This document shows positions 5,140 to 5,752 of a stretch of 5,752 bases of DNA, in pieces. The stretch's first letter is position 1, and each line of letters starts with the position of its first letter. The translations under genes and the position numbers were made by a program. Location of the stretch: contig JAIOTG010000033.1 of the NCBI GenBank assembly GCA_021106995.1, forward strand, positions 1-5,752, in the 5' to 3' direction. The notes under the pieces were generated by a model, which was not told the origin of the DNA, did not search any database, and saw nothing but the letters and a program-made list of their open reading frames with translations. Origin of the DNA: a bacterium (GTDB lineage: Bacteria > Patescibacteriota > Patescibacteriia > Patescibacteriales > JAGXOH01).

Positions 5140-5752
5140 TATAATCTTTAAATCTTTTCTTTTTGTGTAAAAAATATTGAATGGCGACACTTGTTTTTAG
5201 CATTTTTTTCATTATATTTTTATCACCAATATTTCTTATTTCTTGAGTTTTTTTATGTTTTTGATAAATAAATATGGGGTGTGTTAATATCCATGCTAAA
5301 GATAAAACTACTGCTGCAGATTCATTCCAATTTTTCTTAAATAAGAAATTAAACATACTTATTATTTCAAGAGAGAATTTTATTGGAATTATCCACATTA
5401 AATTTTTAAAAGAATAATTTTTAAATAATATCAAAATATGATTTCTATGTAATAAATATTTAGATTTAAATGGTTTTTTACTCCAAGAACCACTCCCTAC
5501 ATGATATAATTTTGGTTTGTGGGCAAACATAATTTTATAACCTTTTAAATTAATTCTCCAACATAAATCTATTTCCTCTGCATACGCACAAAAATCTTTA
5601 TCTAAAAATCCTATTTCATCGAATATACTTCTTTTTATTAGTAAAGCAACCCCACAACCCCAAAAAATTTCTTTATCATCATCATATTGTCCTTTATCTT
5701 CTTCTACAGTATCGAAAATATAACCTCTATAAATAGGATACCCAAAAATATC
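5126..5752 (-). CDS. Glycosyltransferase family 2 (GT-A), partial, N-terminus off the right edge
   Basis: The frame is open from the right window edge to TAA at 5128-5126, giving the last 208 residues. The Met at 5530 is internal: the GT2 signature continues upstream of it. Fragment residues 30-41 read FWGCGVALLIKR, the usual 'G-x-x-M/L-L-x-R-R' strand. IGFLDKDF (47-54) and AEEIDLCWR (58-66) match 'G-x-F-D-E-x-F-F-x-Y-x-E-D-x-D-L-x-x-R'. In this variant the normal Glu-Asp is Glu-Glu (E59-E60), and D62 and R66 are kept. YHVGSGS (83-89) is the 'H-x-x-G-x-S' element. The tail has two hydrophobic segments (around NLMWIIPIKFSLEIISM and AVVLSLAWIL), as in rhamnosyltransferase-like GT2 proteins that sit on the membrane. 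The DXD metal site would lie outside the window. It converges on the three-gene operon, overlapping its end by 14 bp, and belongs to a separate transcript. Confidence 0.9.
   Translation of the reverse strand, partial: DIFGYPIYRGYIFDTVEEDKGQYDDDKEIFWGCGVALLIKRSIFDEIGFLDKDFCAYAEEIDLCWRINLKGYKIMFAHKPKLYHVGSGSWSKKPFKSKYLLHRNHILILFKNYSFKNLMWIIPIKFSLEIISMFNFLFKKNWNESAAVVLSLAWILTHPIFIYQKHKKTQEIRNIGDKNIMKKMLKTSVAIQYFLHKKKRFKDYIRYI
5155..5164 (+). terminator. Candidate oligo-T terminator for the plus-strand operon
   Basis: TTTTCTTTTT begins 16 nt after the operon's final stop codon at 5139. It lies within the GT2 coding sequence on the other strand. It suits an archaeal oligo-T terminator; there is no GC-rich stem as in a bacterial intrinsic terminator. 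The call rests on position and composition only. Confidence 0.35.

Noticed and set aside
5126..5530. A separate 134-residue minus-strand protein starting at the Met at 5530.
   Set aside because: The same frame continues open to the window edge, and the upstream part encodes the conserved GT2 strand GCGVALLIKR and the EEIDLCWR motif. The Met is internal to a larger GT2 protein.
1..5752. CRISPR array, tRNA or rRNA genes, insertion sequences or attachment sites.
   Set aside because: No regularly spaced repeats, GC-rich structured RNA, terminal inverted repeats or transposase-like proteins were seen. Protein-coding genes cover nearly all of the window.

Overview
The window is very AT-rich, roughly three quarters A+T by eye, with a coding vocabulary dominated by Lys, Ile, Asn, Phe and Leu (TTA, AGA and AAA preferred). 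TGA ends two genes at ATGA overlaps and Trp is always TGG, so the standard code fits and recoded lineages (code 4 or 25) are unlikely. The best guess is a small-genome DPANN archaeon (Woesearchaeota/Pacearchaeota-like). This rests on the overall look of the proteins, especially the multi-pass GT39-like protein and the GT9 protein, and on archaeal-style TATA and oligo-T signals. No ribosomal or tRNA marker is present, so a low-GC Patescibacteria-type bacterium cannot be excluded.

The window is a compact surface-glycan gene cluster with almost no non-coding DNA. Positions 1-1450 (minus strand) hold a two-gene unit: a class I SAM methyltransferase (752-1450) followed by a GT4-type glycosyltransferase that runs off the left edge (1-755). 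They share an ATGA overlap. A 54-bp divergent intergenic region (1451-1504) carries a strong Shine-Dalgarno sequence for the methyltransferase, TATA-like elements for both directions and a 12-bp perfect palindrome. Positions 1505-5139 (plus strand) hold a three-gene operon: a GT9 (heptosyltransferase-like) protein, a complete GT4 protein and a GT39/PMT-type membrane glycosyltransferase. The first two overlap by ATGA and the third starts 6 nt after the second. The right edge is covered by the C-terminal part of a GT2 glycosyltransferase on the minus strand (5126-5752). It converges on the operon and overlaps its last gene by 14 bp.

In outline, the cytoplasmic GT9, GT4 and GT2 enzymes would assemble a glycan on a lipid or other carrier from nucleotide-sugar donors. 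The methyltransferase could modify a sugar, carrier or small molecule. The polytopic GT39-like enzyme would add a sugar from a polyprenyl-phosphate donor on the outer face of the membrane. No donor, acceptor or linkage can be read from sequence. Nothing here amounts to a clearly new system. The most notable points are a GT9 protein lacking the usual Cys-rich C-terminal loop in a probably LPS-less cell, the dense divergent promoter region, and terminator-like T-runs embedded in the opposing genes at the convergent overlap.
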